Shown one piece after another: positions 7,517 through 15,038 of a stretch of DNA of 23,900 nucleotides. Position 1 is the stretch's first letter, and each line of letters starts with the position of its first letter. The position numbers and the translations under genes were made by a program. This DNA comes from CAVSUR01 sp052143655. GTDB lineage: Bacteria > Actinomycetota > Actinomycetes > Streptosporangiales > Streptosporangiaceae. Below the pieces are notes generated by a model. It ran no database searches. It saw only the letters and a program-made list of their open reading frames with translations, and was not told where the DNA came from. Location: NCBI GenBank assembly GCA_052143655.1, contig JBKQSL010000334.1, positions 1 to 23,900 on the forward strand. The letters are read 5' to 3'.

Positions 7517-8308
7517 TCAGCCGGCGCGGTGGCCGCGGTAGGCCGCCAGCAGCCGGTCGCGGACCTGCGGGGACAGCGGCTTGACCGCCTCGCGGACCGT
7601 GACGCCAGACGCCCGCCCGATCCGCGGTTCCAGCCACTGGGCCACCAGGTCCGGGCGGCGGCGGCCGGTATCGCGCAGCACCCAGCCGATGGCCTTGCGG
7701 ATGAAGAACTCCCGCTCATCGAGCATCCGGTCGGCATAGCGGGCAAAGCGCCCGAAGTCGCCGCCGCCCTGGCGCAGCGGCAGCAGCAGCGCCAGCAGTG
7801 CCGAGCGGCGCAGCCAGAAATCCGGGTCGGCGGCCCAGCGGTCGAGCGTTGCGGTGAGCTCGGGATAGCGCTCGACCAGCGGGCCCATGACGCTGGCTGC
7901 CAGCCCGTCCACCAGGGCCCAGGTGCGGGCCGAGCGCAGCATCTGCTCGATCAGCGCGGCGTCCCCGGGTTGCAGCAGCGCAGCGCTCTGGTCCAGCAGT
8001 TCTTCCGCGGCGAGCTTGCACTCGAACACCGGCCGGGCCCACAGCGCGGTCACGGCCGCGATCAGCCTGGCATGGTCCAGGCCGTCCTGCCCGCGGCGCC
8101 AGGCGCGCACCGCCGACCGGACTGCGGGGATCGGCGTCCCGGTGAATTCCAGGTCGCTTTTCAGGTAGGCCCGCTGGCCGGCCGCCCGCTCGGGAGTGCC
8201 CTCGCGCCACACCGCGGCCTCCAGGGCGGCCGGGCCGCCGCCGGACGGCATCGTCGTGGCGGGCTCGGTCGCCGGGCTGGCGCCGGACGGGTGCGCTGCT
8301 GCGGGCAC
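7517..8308 (-). CDS. AlkD-like DNA alkylation repair glycosylase
   Basis: This 263-residue all-helical protein belongs to the HEAT-like repeat DNA alkylation repair family (PF08713), which removes alkylated purines such as 3-methyladenine and 7-methylguanine. Residues corresponding by spacing to Bacillus cereus AlkD W109, D113, R148 and W187 are visible as W130 and D134 (WALVDGLA), R168 (DFWLRRSA) and W209 (RKAIGWVLRD). The helix with ARPVFECKLAAEELL (91-105) is also typical. The first 20 or so residues are Ala/Pro/Thr-rich and unlike the family, so translation may instead start at the ATG at 8251. Its start lies 19 bp after the stop of the secreted-protein gene on the same strand, suggesting cotranscription although no functional link is evident. 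Confidence 0.82.
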   Translation of the reverse strand: MPAAAHPSGASPATEPATTMPSGGGPAALEAAVWREGTPERAAGQRAYLKSDLEFTGTPIPAVRSAVRAWRRGQDGLDHARLIAAVTALWARPVFECKLAAEELLDQSAALLQPGDAALIEQMLRSARTWALVDGLAASVMGPLVERYPELTATLDRWAADPDFWLRRSALLALLLPLRQGGGDFGRFARYADRMLDEREFFIRKAIGWVLRDTGRRRPDLVAQWLEPRIGRASGVTVREAVKPLSPQVRDRLLAAYRGHRAG

Positions 8309-8327
8309 GGTGGCGGTGACCGCCCAG

Positions 8328-9149
8328 TCAGCCGAGGTAGCGAGCGGAGGAGCGGACCCGATGGCCGCCGCAGCCGTGCTGGCCGGGCAGCCCCACCCCG
8401 TCCGCGGCCACGGTGTCCTTGCTGCAGGAGTTCCACAGCCAGTGATAGCCCTCGCTGCCGATCCGGAACGAGAACGAGACCGTGCGCCGGAACTGGGTCG
8501 CGGCGACCTTGGTCACCGGGCCGACCTTGGCCTTGGCGTCGAGGTTCAGCCAGCGCGGCGCCGGGGGCTCGCGTACCGGCGACAGCCGCAGGCCGAAGTA
8601 CACGTACCAGTGCTTGGCGCTCTCGGCGGAGTACGCGGAGGCCGGGACGATCTCGCTGACCGTGAACTGCTCGTGGCACACCGGCCGGCCGCACTTGTGC
8701 CCGCCGGTGACGTTCACCCGCGGGCTGAGGTAGACGTACCGGACCGGCGAGGTGCCCTGCACCGCGGTGCCGCTGAGCACCTCAGCCTTGTACTTGGTCG
8801 CGATCTGCGGGATTTCCGAGAACGAGTAGCTGCCCGATGCCGCGGTGATCTGCTTCGAGGCGATCTGGGCGGGCGGGCTGCTGTAGGGGAACGGCTGCGC
8901 GAACAGCGCGAGGGTGTCGCCCGAGGCGGCGCCGGAGTAGCTGCCGCTCAGCTGCACCGAGCTCTTCGGCCCGGACCGGAAGACGACCAGGACATGACCG
9001 GTGACCGGGCGCAGCTTCGACTGCGCGCCGATCGTCACCGTGACCGCCGCCGGGCCGGGCGCGGCCATCGCAGGCGCGGCCGCGGCCAGTGCCAGGCCGC
9101 CGGCCACCGCCAGCCCGGCCCCCCGGCGCATCAGTGCAGTCAATCGCAT
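8328..9149 (-). CDS. Secreted protein of unknown function
   Basis: This 273-residue protein has a classical Sec signal peptide: MRLTALMRRG, a hydrophobic Ala/Gly/Leu core, and a likely cut after AMA near residue 29. No lipobox or C-terminal anchor is seen, so it is probably released. The mature part is Ser/Thr/Tyr-rich and beta-like, with four cysteines at C153, C158, C242 and C260 that could form two disulfides (CGRPVC and the C-terminal NSC...HGCGG). A strong GGAGG at good spacing supports the ATG at 9149. I do not recognise a family. It precedes the AlkD-like gene by 19 bp and follows glnA1 on the same strand after a hairpin. Confidence 0.75.
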   Translation of the reverse strand: MRLTALMRRGAGLAVAGGLALAAAAPAMAAPGPAAVTVTIGAQSKLRPVTGHVLVVFRSGPKSSVQLSGSYSGAASGDTLALFAQPFPYSSPPAQIASKQITAASGSYSFSEIPQIATKYKAEVLSGTAVQGTSPVRYVYLSPRVNVTGGHKCGRPVCHEQFTVSEIVPASAYSAESAKHWYVYFGLRLSPVREPPAPRWLNLDAKAKVGPVTKVAATQFRRTVSFSFRIGSEGYHWLWNSCSKDTVAADGVGLPGQHGCGGHRVRSSARYLG

Positions 9150-9320
9150 CGCTTACCTCCGGCCCCGCGCTCGGCGGTCAGGCTGCCCCGGCTGCGCCGA
9201 CCGACCGCCCGCATGGCAAGCACACTACGAAGAAAACGCCGTTCGGCACAGGAAAACCGACAATCATGCGCAGCCGCCCGGTGCCAGGGAAGCGGCCCCG
9301 GCGCCGGGCGGCTGCGATGG

Positions 9321-9358
9321 CTGGGCGGCTGGCGGGTGCGCAGTTACCAGCCGCCCAG
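9321..9358 (-). terminator. Hairpin terminator after glnA1
   Basis: Perfect 12-bp arms (CTGGGCGGCTGG / CCAGCCGCCCAG) flank a 14-nt loop. The stem begins 4 bp beyond the glnA1 stop codon in the direction of transcription. No T-run follows. Confidence 0.7.
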
Positions 9359-9362
9359 ACGT

Positions 9363-10787
9363 CTACACGTCGAAGTACAGCTCGAACTCGTGCGGGTGCG
9401 GGCGCAGCCGGATCGGGTCGATCTCGGTGGAGCGCTTGTAGGTCAGCCAGGTCTCGATCAGGTCCGGGGTGAACACGCCGCCCTCGAGCAGGTACTCGTG
9501 GTCGGCCTCCAGAGTGTCCAGCACCTTGTCCAGCGAGCCCGGGACCTGGGGGATCGCCTGCGCCTCTTCCGGCGGAAGCTCGTACAGGTCCTTGTCCACC
9601 GGATCCGGCGGCTCGATCTTGTTCTTGATGCCGTCGAGGCCGGCCATCAGCATGGCCGAGAAGGCGAGGTAGGGGTTCGCGGACGGGTCCGGCACCCGGA
9701 ACTCAAGCCGCTTGGCCTTCGGGCTCGGCCCGGTGATCGGGATGCGGACGCAGGCTGACCGGTTCCGCTGCGAGTACACCAGGTTCACCGGCGCCTCGAA
9801 GCCGGGCACCAGCCGGTGGTAGGAGTTCACCGTCGGGTTGGTGAAGGCCAGCAGCGACGGCGCGTGCTTGAGTAGCCCGCCGACGTAGTACCGGCCGATG
9901 TCCGACAGGCCCGCGTAGCCGACCTCGTCGTAGAACAGCGGCGCGCCGTCCTTCCACAGTGACTGGTGGCAGTGCATGCCGGAGCCGTTGTCACCGAACA
10001 GCGGCTTGGGCATGAACGTCACGGTCTTGCCGGCCGCCCGGGCCACGCTCTTGACCACGTACTTGTAGAGCATGACCTTGTCGGCCATGGTCAGCAGGGT
10101 GTCAAAGCGGACGTCGATCTCCGCCTGGCCCGCGGTGCCGACCTCGTGGTGCTGCATCTCGACCGCGATGCCGCAGTCGATGAGCGCGCGCACCATTTCC
10201 GAGCGCAGGTCGGTGTAGTGGTCGGTCGGCGGGACCGGGAAGTAGCCGCCCTTGTACCGGGGCTTGTAGCCGAGGTTGCCGCCAGGCTCCTCGCGGCCGC
10301 TGTTCCAGGCGCCCTCGATCGAGTCGAGGTGGTAGTAGCCGGTGTTCGCGGCGGTCTCGAACCGGGCCGAGTCGAAGATGTAGAACTCCGCCTCCGGGCC
10401 GAAGAACGCCGTGTCGGCGACGCCGCTGCCGCGCAGGTAGTCCTCGGCCTTGCGGGCGATGTTGCGCGGGTCGCGGGAATACGGCTCACCGGTCAGCGGG
10501 TCGTGGACGAAGAACGTGAGGTTCAGCGTCTTGTGCGTGCGGAACGGGTCCAGGCCGGCCGTGCTCGGGTCGGGCATCAGCAGCATGTCCGACTCGTGGA
10601 TCTCCTGGAAGCCGCGGATCGACGAGCCGTCGAACATCAGGCCATCGGAGAAAACGCTGTCGCCGAAGGACTCGGTCGGCACCGTGAAATGCTGGACCGT
10701 GCCGGGCAGGTCGCAGAATCGTACGTCGACGAACTGCACGCCCTCGCTCTCGATGAACGCCAGCACCTCATCGCCGCTCGTGAACAT
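9363..10787 (-). CDS. glnA1: Glutamine synthetase type I (GlnA1)
   Basis: This 474-residue enzyme joins ammonia to glutamate with ATP and is the main glutamine-forming enzyme. It normally works as a cytosolic dodecamer. Visible motifs are FDGSSIRGF (52-60), GPEAEFYIFD (130-139), MQHHEVGTAGQAEIDVRF (211-228), FMPKPLFGDNGSGMHCHQS (258-276), NRSACVRIP (342-350) and a DLYELPPEE loop (400-408) with Y402, the GlnE adenylylation site. AAGGAGA precedes the ATG at 10787. A canonical GlnR operator lies about 84-121 bp upstream, so nitrogen-responsive transcription plus GlnE-dependent modification are both expected. The neighbouring order glnA1, RDD gene, DUF4191 gene, lipA is conserved in actinomycetes. 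Confidence 0.97.
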   Translation of the reverse strand: MFTSGDEVLAFIESEGVQFVDVRFCDLPGTVQHFTVPTESFGDSVFSDGLMFDGSSIRGFQEIHESDMLLMPDPSTAGLDPFRTHKTLNLTFFVHDPLTGEPYSRDPRNIARKAEDYLRGSGVADTAFFGPEAEFYIFDSARFETAANTGYYHLDSIEGAWNSGREEPGGNLGYKPRYKGGYFPVPPTDHYTDLRSEMVRALIDCGIAVEMQHHEVGTAGQAEIDVRFDTLLTMADKVMLYKYVVKSVARAAGKTVTFMPKPLFGDNGSGMHCHQSLWKDGAPLFYDEVGYAGLSDIGRYYVGGLLKHAPSLLAFTNPTVNSYHRLVPGFEAPVNLVYSQRNRSACVRIPITGPSPKAKRLEFRVPDPSANPYLAFSAMLMAGLDGIKNKIEPPDPVDKDLYELPPEEAQAIPQVPGSLDKVLDTLEADHEYLLEGGVFTPDLIETWLTYKRSTEIDPIRLRPHPHEFELYFDV

Positions 10788-10870
10788 TGACTCTCCTTGA
10801 CCCTTGACTGAGGGGTACTCCAGGTTCAGGCGCCCAGGCCCGGGCGCGGATCCGACGCTAGCTGAAGGCC

Positions 10871-10908
10871 GTTTCCGCTCAGTGTCCCCAAGGTTTCACC
10901 CGTGTTAC
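10871..10908 (-). promoter_or_regulatory. Canonical four-part GlnR operator of glnA1
   Basis: Read on the minus strand, this 38-bp site is GTAAC-N6-GAAAC-N6-GACAC-N6-GAAAC. That is an essentially exact match to the described actinomycete GlnR consensus (gTnAc-N6-GaAAc, repeated), with all three 6-bp spacers exact. It lies 84-121 bp before the glnA1 start and 80-117 bp before the divergent RDD gene. Activation of glnA1 under nitrogen limitation is the likely role. Confidence 0.85.
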
Positions 10909-10987
10909 GCCGACCCCGGGCGGCCGCCGCTCCGGCGGGCCCGCGGCCGGCCGGCCACCCGGATCCGTTTGCGGATACGGTGAGAGC

Positions 10988-11425
10988 GTGAGTGAGCGAC
11001 GGTCGGCCGGCTCGCGGCCGGACGGCCCGGGCCCGGCCAGTGCGGTGCAGAAGTACCCCGGCGAGCGGCTCGGGCTGCCCGAGAGCGGGGCGGGGTCGGT
11101 GGCGGGCCTGGGCAGGCGGTTCGTCGCGCTGGTGATCGACTGGCTGCTCTGCATGCTCATCGCGCTCGCGGCCTTCGGCCACCAGGAGTGGACTATCGTC
11201 GTGTTCGCGGTCGAGGTGTACCTGCTGACCGCGCTCACCGGGTTCACGATCGGCAAGCGGCTGCTGGCGATCCGGGTCGTCCGGCTGGACGGCCAGCCGG
11301 TTGGCCTGCTGTGGTCGCTGGTCCGCACCGCGCTGCTGCTTGCCGTCGTCCCGGCGGTGGTGTTCGACAAGGACACCCGAGGGCTGCACGACAAGGCGGC
11401 CAACACGGTCGTCATCCGCGTCTGA
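10988..11425 (+). CDS. RDD-family membrane protein
   Basis: This 145-residue integral membrane protein has about three helices (roughly 45-62, 68-85 and 107-125). The RDD-family residues are visible as R44 and D51 in RRFVALVIDW, then GFTIGKRLLAIRVV (85-98) and FDKDTRGLHDKAANTVVI near the end. RDD proteins are small membrane proteins whose role is mostly unknown; some have been linked to ion transport. The first 30 residues are polar and probably cytoplasmic. The GTG at 10988 has only a weak ribosome-binding site. The gene diverges from glnA1 as in Streptomyces, so the GlnR operator could influence it too. Confidence 0.85.
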   Translation: MSERRSAGSRPDGPGPASAVQKYPGERLGLPESGAGSVAGLGRRFVALVIDWLLCMLIALAAFGHQEWTIVVFAVEVYLLTALTGFTIGKRLLAIRVVRLDGQPVGLLWSLVRTALLLAVVPAVVFDKDTRGLHDKAANTVVIRV

Positions 11426-11478
11426 GCTCGTCGTCTGCCGCTAGCCCGACCCAGCCCGGAGCCCCGGCCCGGTACGCC

Positions 11479-11520
11479 CAGCGCCCTGCATCCAGCGCCC
11501 TGCATCCAGCGCCCTGCATC
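11479..11520. repeat. Three perfect 14-bp tandem repeats
   Basis: The unit CAGCGCCCTGCATC occurs three times without change at 11479-11492, 11493-11506 and 11507-11520, followed by a partial fourth (CAGC). It lies between the convergent RDD and DUF4191 genes. It may be a simple slippage product. Confidence 0.9.
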
Positions 11521-11578
11521 CAGCCGCCGGCCGGTGGCGGCTAGCCGAGGGGCGGCCCGGCCTGCTGCCAGCGGCCGG

Positions 11579-12292
11579 TCAGCGGAACCGCGGCCGCGGC
11601 GCCTTCGGCATCCGGCCGCCGCGCGGCATCGGGCCCTTGGGCACCTGCAGCGCCTGCGGCAGTGCCTTGAGCCGGAAGTTCAGGTCGGCCACCGCCGGGC
11701 CCTTGAGGTTGCGCGGCAGCTTCATGATGTGCCGCTGCAGCTTCTTGATGGGCATCTGGCCATCCTGGTCACCGACCTGGATGTCGTAGATCGGCACGTC
11801 CTGCGCGACCCGCGAGACCCGCTTCTTCTCCGCGGCCAGCAGGCTCGGCAGCCGGGTGGGCGAGCCCTCGCCGATCAGGACCACGCCCGGCCGCCCGACG
11901 ACGCGATGCACCACGTCCATGTTCCGGTTGGCCGACACGGCCGGGGTCACCGTCCAGTTGCCGCGCATCGACTGCAAGATCGCCGCAGCGGCACCCGGCT
12001 GCCCGGCGATCGCGGCGTACTGAGCCGTCTGCGCGAACCGGCCGAACAAGATCATCCCGGTCGAGATCCCGATCAGCACGCCGAGCGGGATCGTGAATGC
12101 TGCCGTGCGGGTCAGCAGGCCGACGACGACGGCCACCGCGATGATCGCGACAGCGGAGCCGAACACGATCGGCAGCGCCCGGGGATTGTTCTTCCGGATG
12201 ATCCCGGCCACCATGCCGATTTGCTTTAGCCGGCCCGCGCTGGCCGGGTCAGCCGCGGCCTTCTTTCCCGCCGCAGCGGACTTGTTCGCCAT
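11579..12292 (-). CDS. DUF4191-family membrane protein
   Basis: This 237-residue protein has a basic Ala/Lys-rich N-terminus (MANKSAAAGKKAAAD), two adjacent membrane helices (about 39-60 and 65-84) and a cytoplasmic C-terminal domain ending in a Pro/Arg-rich tail. It matches the DUF4191 family, widespread in Actinobacteria and of unknown function. In the family's usual genomic setting it lies next to lipA and the RDD gene, exactly as here. The segment GRPGVVLIGEGSPTRLPSLL (133-152) and the following AAEKKRVSRVAQDVPI are the most family-like parts. It is separated from lipA by 135 bp on the same strand, so cotranscription after lipA is possible. Confidence 0.85.
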   Translation of the reverse strand: MANKSAAAGKKAAADPASAGRLKQIGMVAGIIRKNNPRALPIVFGSAVAIIAVAVVVGLLTRTAAFTIPLGVLIGISTGMILFGRFAQTAQYAAIAGQPGAAAAILQSMRGNWTVTPAVSANRNMDVVHRVVGRPGVVLIGEGSPTRLPSLLAAEKKRVSRVAQDVPIYDIQVGDQDGQMPIKKLQRHIMKLPRNLKGPAVADLNFRLKALPQALQVPKGPMPRGGRMPKAPRPRFR

Positions 12293-12427
12293 GCAGGCGA
12301 GGATACCGAGCGCAGGGCCGGGTGCGCGAAGCGCATCCTCCCCGAATTGCCCGCCTGCGGGGACGGCCGGACCGCCGGAGGCCGCTCGCGGCCGGGCCGG
12401 CGGGCTCGGCCGCGACCGCCCGGGATC

Positions 12428-13360
12428 TTATTTCTGCGCTGCTGGCCGGCCGGCAGCCTGCCGGTACAGCCGGCCAGCCCGGTAGGAGGAACGCACCAGG
12501 GGGCCGGACATCACCCCGGCGAACCCCAATTCCAGCGCCTCCTCGCCAAGCTCGTCGAACTCCTGCGGGGGCACCCACCGCTCGATCGGGTGGTGGCGGA
12601 CCGAGGGCCGCAGGTACTGGGTAATGGTCAGCAGATCGCACCCGGCCGCGCGCAGGCCCGCCATCGCCTGGCTGACCTCGGCCCGCCGCTCGCCCATGCC
12701 GAGGATCAGATTCGACTTGGTGATCAGCCCCGCCGCCCGGGCGCTGCTGAGCACGGCCAGCGAGCGCTCGTACCGGAAGCCGGGCCGGATCCGGCGGAAG
12801 ATCCGCGGCACCGTCTCGATGTTGTGCGCGAGCACCTCCGGCCGGGCGCTGAATACCTCGGCCAGCTGGTCCGGCTCGGCGTTGAAGTCGGGGATCAGCA
12901 GTTCCACGCCGCAGCCCGGGACGTCGGCGTGGATCTGCCGTGCGGTCTGCGCGTACAGCCACCCGCCGCCGTCGGGCAGGTCGTCCCGGGCCACCCCGGT
13001 CACCGTCGCGTACCGCAGCCCCATCGCCGCGACCGACTCGGCAACCCGGCGCGGCTCGTCGGTGTCCAGCGGGCTGGGCTTGCCGGTCGCGATCTGGCAG
13101 AAGTCACAGCGGCGGGTGCACTGGTCGCCGCCGATGAGGAACGTCGCCTCGCGGTCTTCCCAGCACTCGAAGATGTTCGGGCAGCCGGCCTCCTCGCAGA
13201 CCGTGTGCAGGCCCTCCCGGCGCACCAGGTCCTTGAGCTCGCTGTACTCAGGGCCGGTGCGCAGCCGGGTCTTGATCCACGGCGGCTTGCGCTCGATCGG
13301 CGTCTGGCTGTTGCGCGCTTCGAGGCGCAGCATCCGGCGTCCGTCAGGTGCGAGTACCAC
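12428..13360 (-). CDS. lipA: Lipoyl synthase
   Basis: This 310-residue radical-SAM enzyme inserts two sulfurs into protein-bound octanoyl groups to make lipoyl cofactors for 2-oxoacid dehydrogenases and the glycine cleavage system. Both iron-sulfur cluster motifs are present: the auxiliary cluster CEEAGCPNIFEC (C57, C62, C68) and the radical-SAM CTRRCDFC (C83, C87, C90). The family's C-terminal RSSYRAG is also present. The GTG at 13360 gives VVLAPDGRRMLRLEARNSQTPIERKP, which matches actinobacterial LipA N-termini; a longer frame reaching 13558 adds only Pro/Arg/Ala-rich sequence. lipB, which lies beside lipA in Streptomyces, is not seen in this window. Confidence 0.95.
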   Translation of the reverse strand: MVLAPDGRRMLRLEARNSQTPIERKPPWIKTRLRTGPEYSELKDLVRREGLHTVCEEAGCPNIFECWEDREATFLIGGDQCTRRCDFCQIATGKPSPLDTDEPRRVAESVAAMGLRYATVTGVARDDLPDGGGWLYAQTARQIHADVPGCGVELLIPDFNAEPDQLAEVFSARPEVLAHNIETVPRIFRRIRPGFRYERSLAVLSSARAAGLITKSNLILGMGERRAEVSQAMAGLRAAGCDLLTITQYLRPSVRHHPIERWVPPQEFDELGEEALELGFAGVMSGPLVRSSYRAGRLYRQAAGRPAAQK

Positions 13361-13458
13361 GTCCGCCAGCCTAGACGCAGCCGGTCGCAGGCCCGTCCCG
13401 GCGCCCCGCCGCGGCTTGCCGCCGGCCGGCGGCGCGCCGTACCTGCGCGGGGCTGGGC

Positions 13459-13517
13459 GGGACCGGCCGCGCTGGCCGGGACCGGCCGGGCACTGGCCGG
13501 GCGCTGGTCCCGGCGCC
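13459..13517. repeat. Imperfect short repeats upstream of lipA
   Basis: Two near-identical units beginning GGGACCGGCCG and ending CTGGCC occur at 13459-13477 and 13478-13498. A diverged third piece follows to about 13517. They lie in the 248-bp gap between divergent lipA and the truncated thioesterase gene and may simply reflect extreme GC content. Confidence 0.45.
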
Positions 13518-13608
13518 GCGCGCCGGGCGGCCGGGGGAGAATGCGGTAGTCCTGCCACCGTGCCGGAGTCCCCGCGGGCCTGCCCGGACCCCTGCCGAAC
13601 GGAGGTTC

Positions 13609-13989
13609 ATGCGCATGCCGCCGCCCGCGCCGGCCCAGCCAGTCCCGGCCTTCATGCCCCGTCCCGCGCACGGCCGGGTCTTCACCGTGACCCGGGCCGT
13701 GCGCAGCGCCGAGGTGGCGCCCGACGGCCGGCTGCGGTTCGACACCCTGGCCCGTTACCTGCAGGAAGTGGCCGAGGACGATATCGCCGACGTCGGCTGG
13801 CAGGAGCCGTACGTATGGCTGATGCGGCGCGTCACCGTGCGGGTCCGGGAATCGGGGTGCAGCGTGATCCGATGGTTTCCCCGGACCAGTCACGGCTCCT
13901 GGCGGCGACAGCGTGGGCGTGCTTTTGGGCTGGCAGCATGCCGCTATGTCGCATGTGATTGGCGTTTCCTGCGGCTTGCACGACAATGA
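13609..13989 (+). pseudogene. Acyl-ACP thioesterase, truncated after about 80 codons
   Basis: The gene starts well: ACGGAGG lies 5 nt before the ATG at 13609. Residues about 20-80 (FTVTRAVRSAEVAPDGRLRF, then DTLARYLQEVAEDDIADVGW and QEPYVWLMRRVTVRVRE) look like the N-terminal part of the FatA-type acyl-ACP thioesterase family (hotdog fold, normally about 250 residues). After about position 13,850 the frame continues for 46 unrelated Arg/Trp-rich residues and stops. The second half of the first hotdog domain and the whole second domain are missing, so the product is not expected to work. The break marks the left edge of the accessory region. Confidence 0.7.
13959..13987 (+). promoter_or_regulatory. 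Possible promoter of the four-helix membrane protein gene
   Basis: TTGGCG (13959-13964) and GACAAT (13982-13987) are separated by 17 bp, 49 bp before the ATG at 14037, in a locally less GC-rich stretch. The -10 element is imperfect, so this is a weak prediction. Confidence 0.3.
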
Positions 13990-14036
13990 TGTAAAGGCTG
14001 GTTCAACAGGGGGCCGCCTTGTTGGGGGGATCCAGT

Positions 14037-15038
14037 ATGGCGGATGGGGAAACGACCCGACCTAAATTCTGGTATATCCGTACTCATCGTGAAACGTGCG
14101 CAAATGTCGTCGTTGTGCTTCTTCTTGCGGTATGCGCGCTTCTTGCCTGGCACGAGGACCCAACTGTGGCTTACAGTCGCAAGGCGCCACGGAAACTGAC
14201 GTGCTCGCACCCCACGCCCGTGAAAGTGCCAGCGAAGGTCAGTGATCCCTCCGGTGCGGGTGCCACGCTGAGTATCTTCATCGGCGGGAGCGGTCTGAGG
14301 CAGCTGCGCGACTCAAGTCCTCTTGCCATTCAGACCGGCAAGCTTACTGCCCTGGCGCATCTGTGCACGTCTGCGAGCGACTTCGTGCGCTCTGACGGCC
14401 AGATTCTTCCTGAAGGCCAGGTAACGAGCGATGCCATAGTCAGCGACGATGGGCGTGATCTCACGGTCCGCGTGGCGGTCGCACCCAGGTACGTACTGGT
14501 CAGCGGGTTTGGTGAATATTCAGGGAAGGTGAGCCTGGACGATTCCAGGGCTCTGGGCGCTAGCGTTCCGGTAAGGATTTATGTCGAATATCCCTACGCG
14601 AACCTCGCCCTTCTCTGCGGCCTGCTCGCCGCCGCCGCTGGCATGTTCTGGGCGCTGCTTGTCCGCAAGGCGGACCTGAATTCAAAAGTAAAGGATATGG
14701 GGCAGCTGGAAAAGGATAAGGAAGAGGACGGACTATTCTGGGCGAGCCTGGCACTACGCGTAGCGGTACTGGCGACAGCTATACCCGTCGTGAATGCCCA
14801 GGTTCTCAGCAACCCCAGCTGGACTGGCACCCTGAGCGAGTACATCAAGCTCGGCACCGCCGCTGGTGCGGTAGCCATCGCGGCCACCCCCACTCTGAGT
14901 GTTATTGTGGGCCGGATCAAACGTCCAGAACTACGAAATAGGCGGACCAGTGGTCGTCCTGCTGCGTCGTGGCGGGCCAGACTGGCGGCAAGAAATCCGA
15001 GGCCTGCAAGTGGAACGGCAAGACCTGGGCCTGGATGA
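14037..15038 (+). CDS. Four-helix membrane protein of unknown function
   Basis: This 333-residue protein is predicted to have helices at about 22-38, 187-209, 235-256 and 270-292. Between the first two helices lies a roughly 145-residue, strand-rich and probably extracytoplasmic domain with a cysteine pair (C56, C110) that could form a disulfide. A charged loop (KADLNSKVKDMGQLEKDKEEDG, 211-232 region) is probably cytoplasmic. The ATG at 14037 follows GGGGGGA by 6 nt; a TTG at 14019 is less likely. GC content is clearly lower than in the core genes, a sign of acquisition. From about residue 298 the tail is Arg/Ala/Pro-rich and unlike the rest, so the natural C-terminus may have been replaced at a junction near 14,935. 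No family recognised. Confidence 0.7.
   Translation: MADGETTRPKFWYIRTHRETCANVVVVLLLAVCALLAWHEDPTVAYSRKAPRKLTCSHPTPVKVPAKVSDPSGAGATLSIFIGGSGLRQLRDSSPLAIQTGKLTALAHLCTSASDFVRSDGQILPEGQVTSDAIVSDDGRDLTVRVAVAPRYVLVSGFGEYSGKVSLDDSRALGASVPVRIYVEYPYANLALLCGLLAAAAGMFWALLVRKADLNSKVKDMGQLEKDKEEDGLFWASLALRVAVLATAIPVVNAQVLSNPSWTGTLSEYIKLGTAAGAVAIAATPTLSVIVGRIKRPELRNRRTSGRPAASWRARLAARNPRPASGTARPGPG

Noticed and set aside
11479..11520. Tandem 14-bp units considered as a CRISPR array
   Set aside because: The units are directly abutting with no spacers and there are no cas genes. It is a simple tandem repeat.
12624..13958. 444-codon plus-strand frame across lipA and the thioesterase fragment
   Set aside because: It is antisense to lipA, which has both cluster motifs, and its composition is Ser/Arg-rich shadow sequence.
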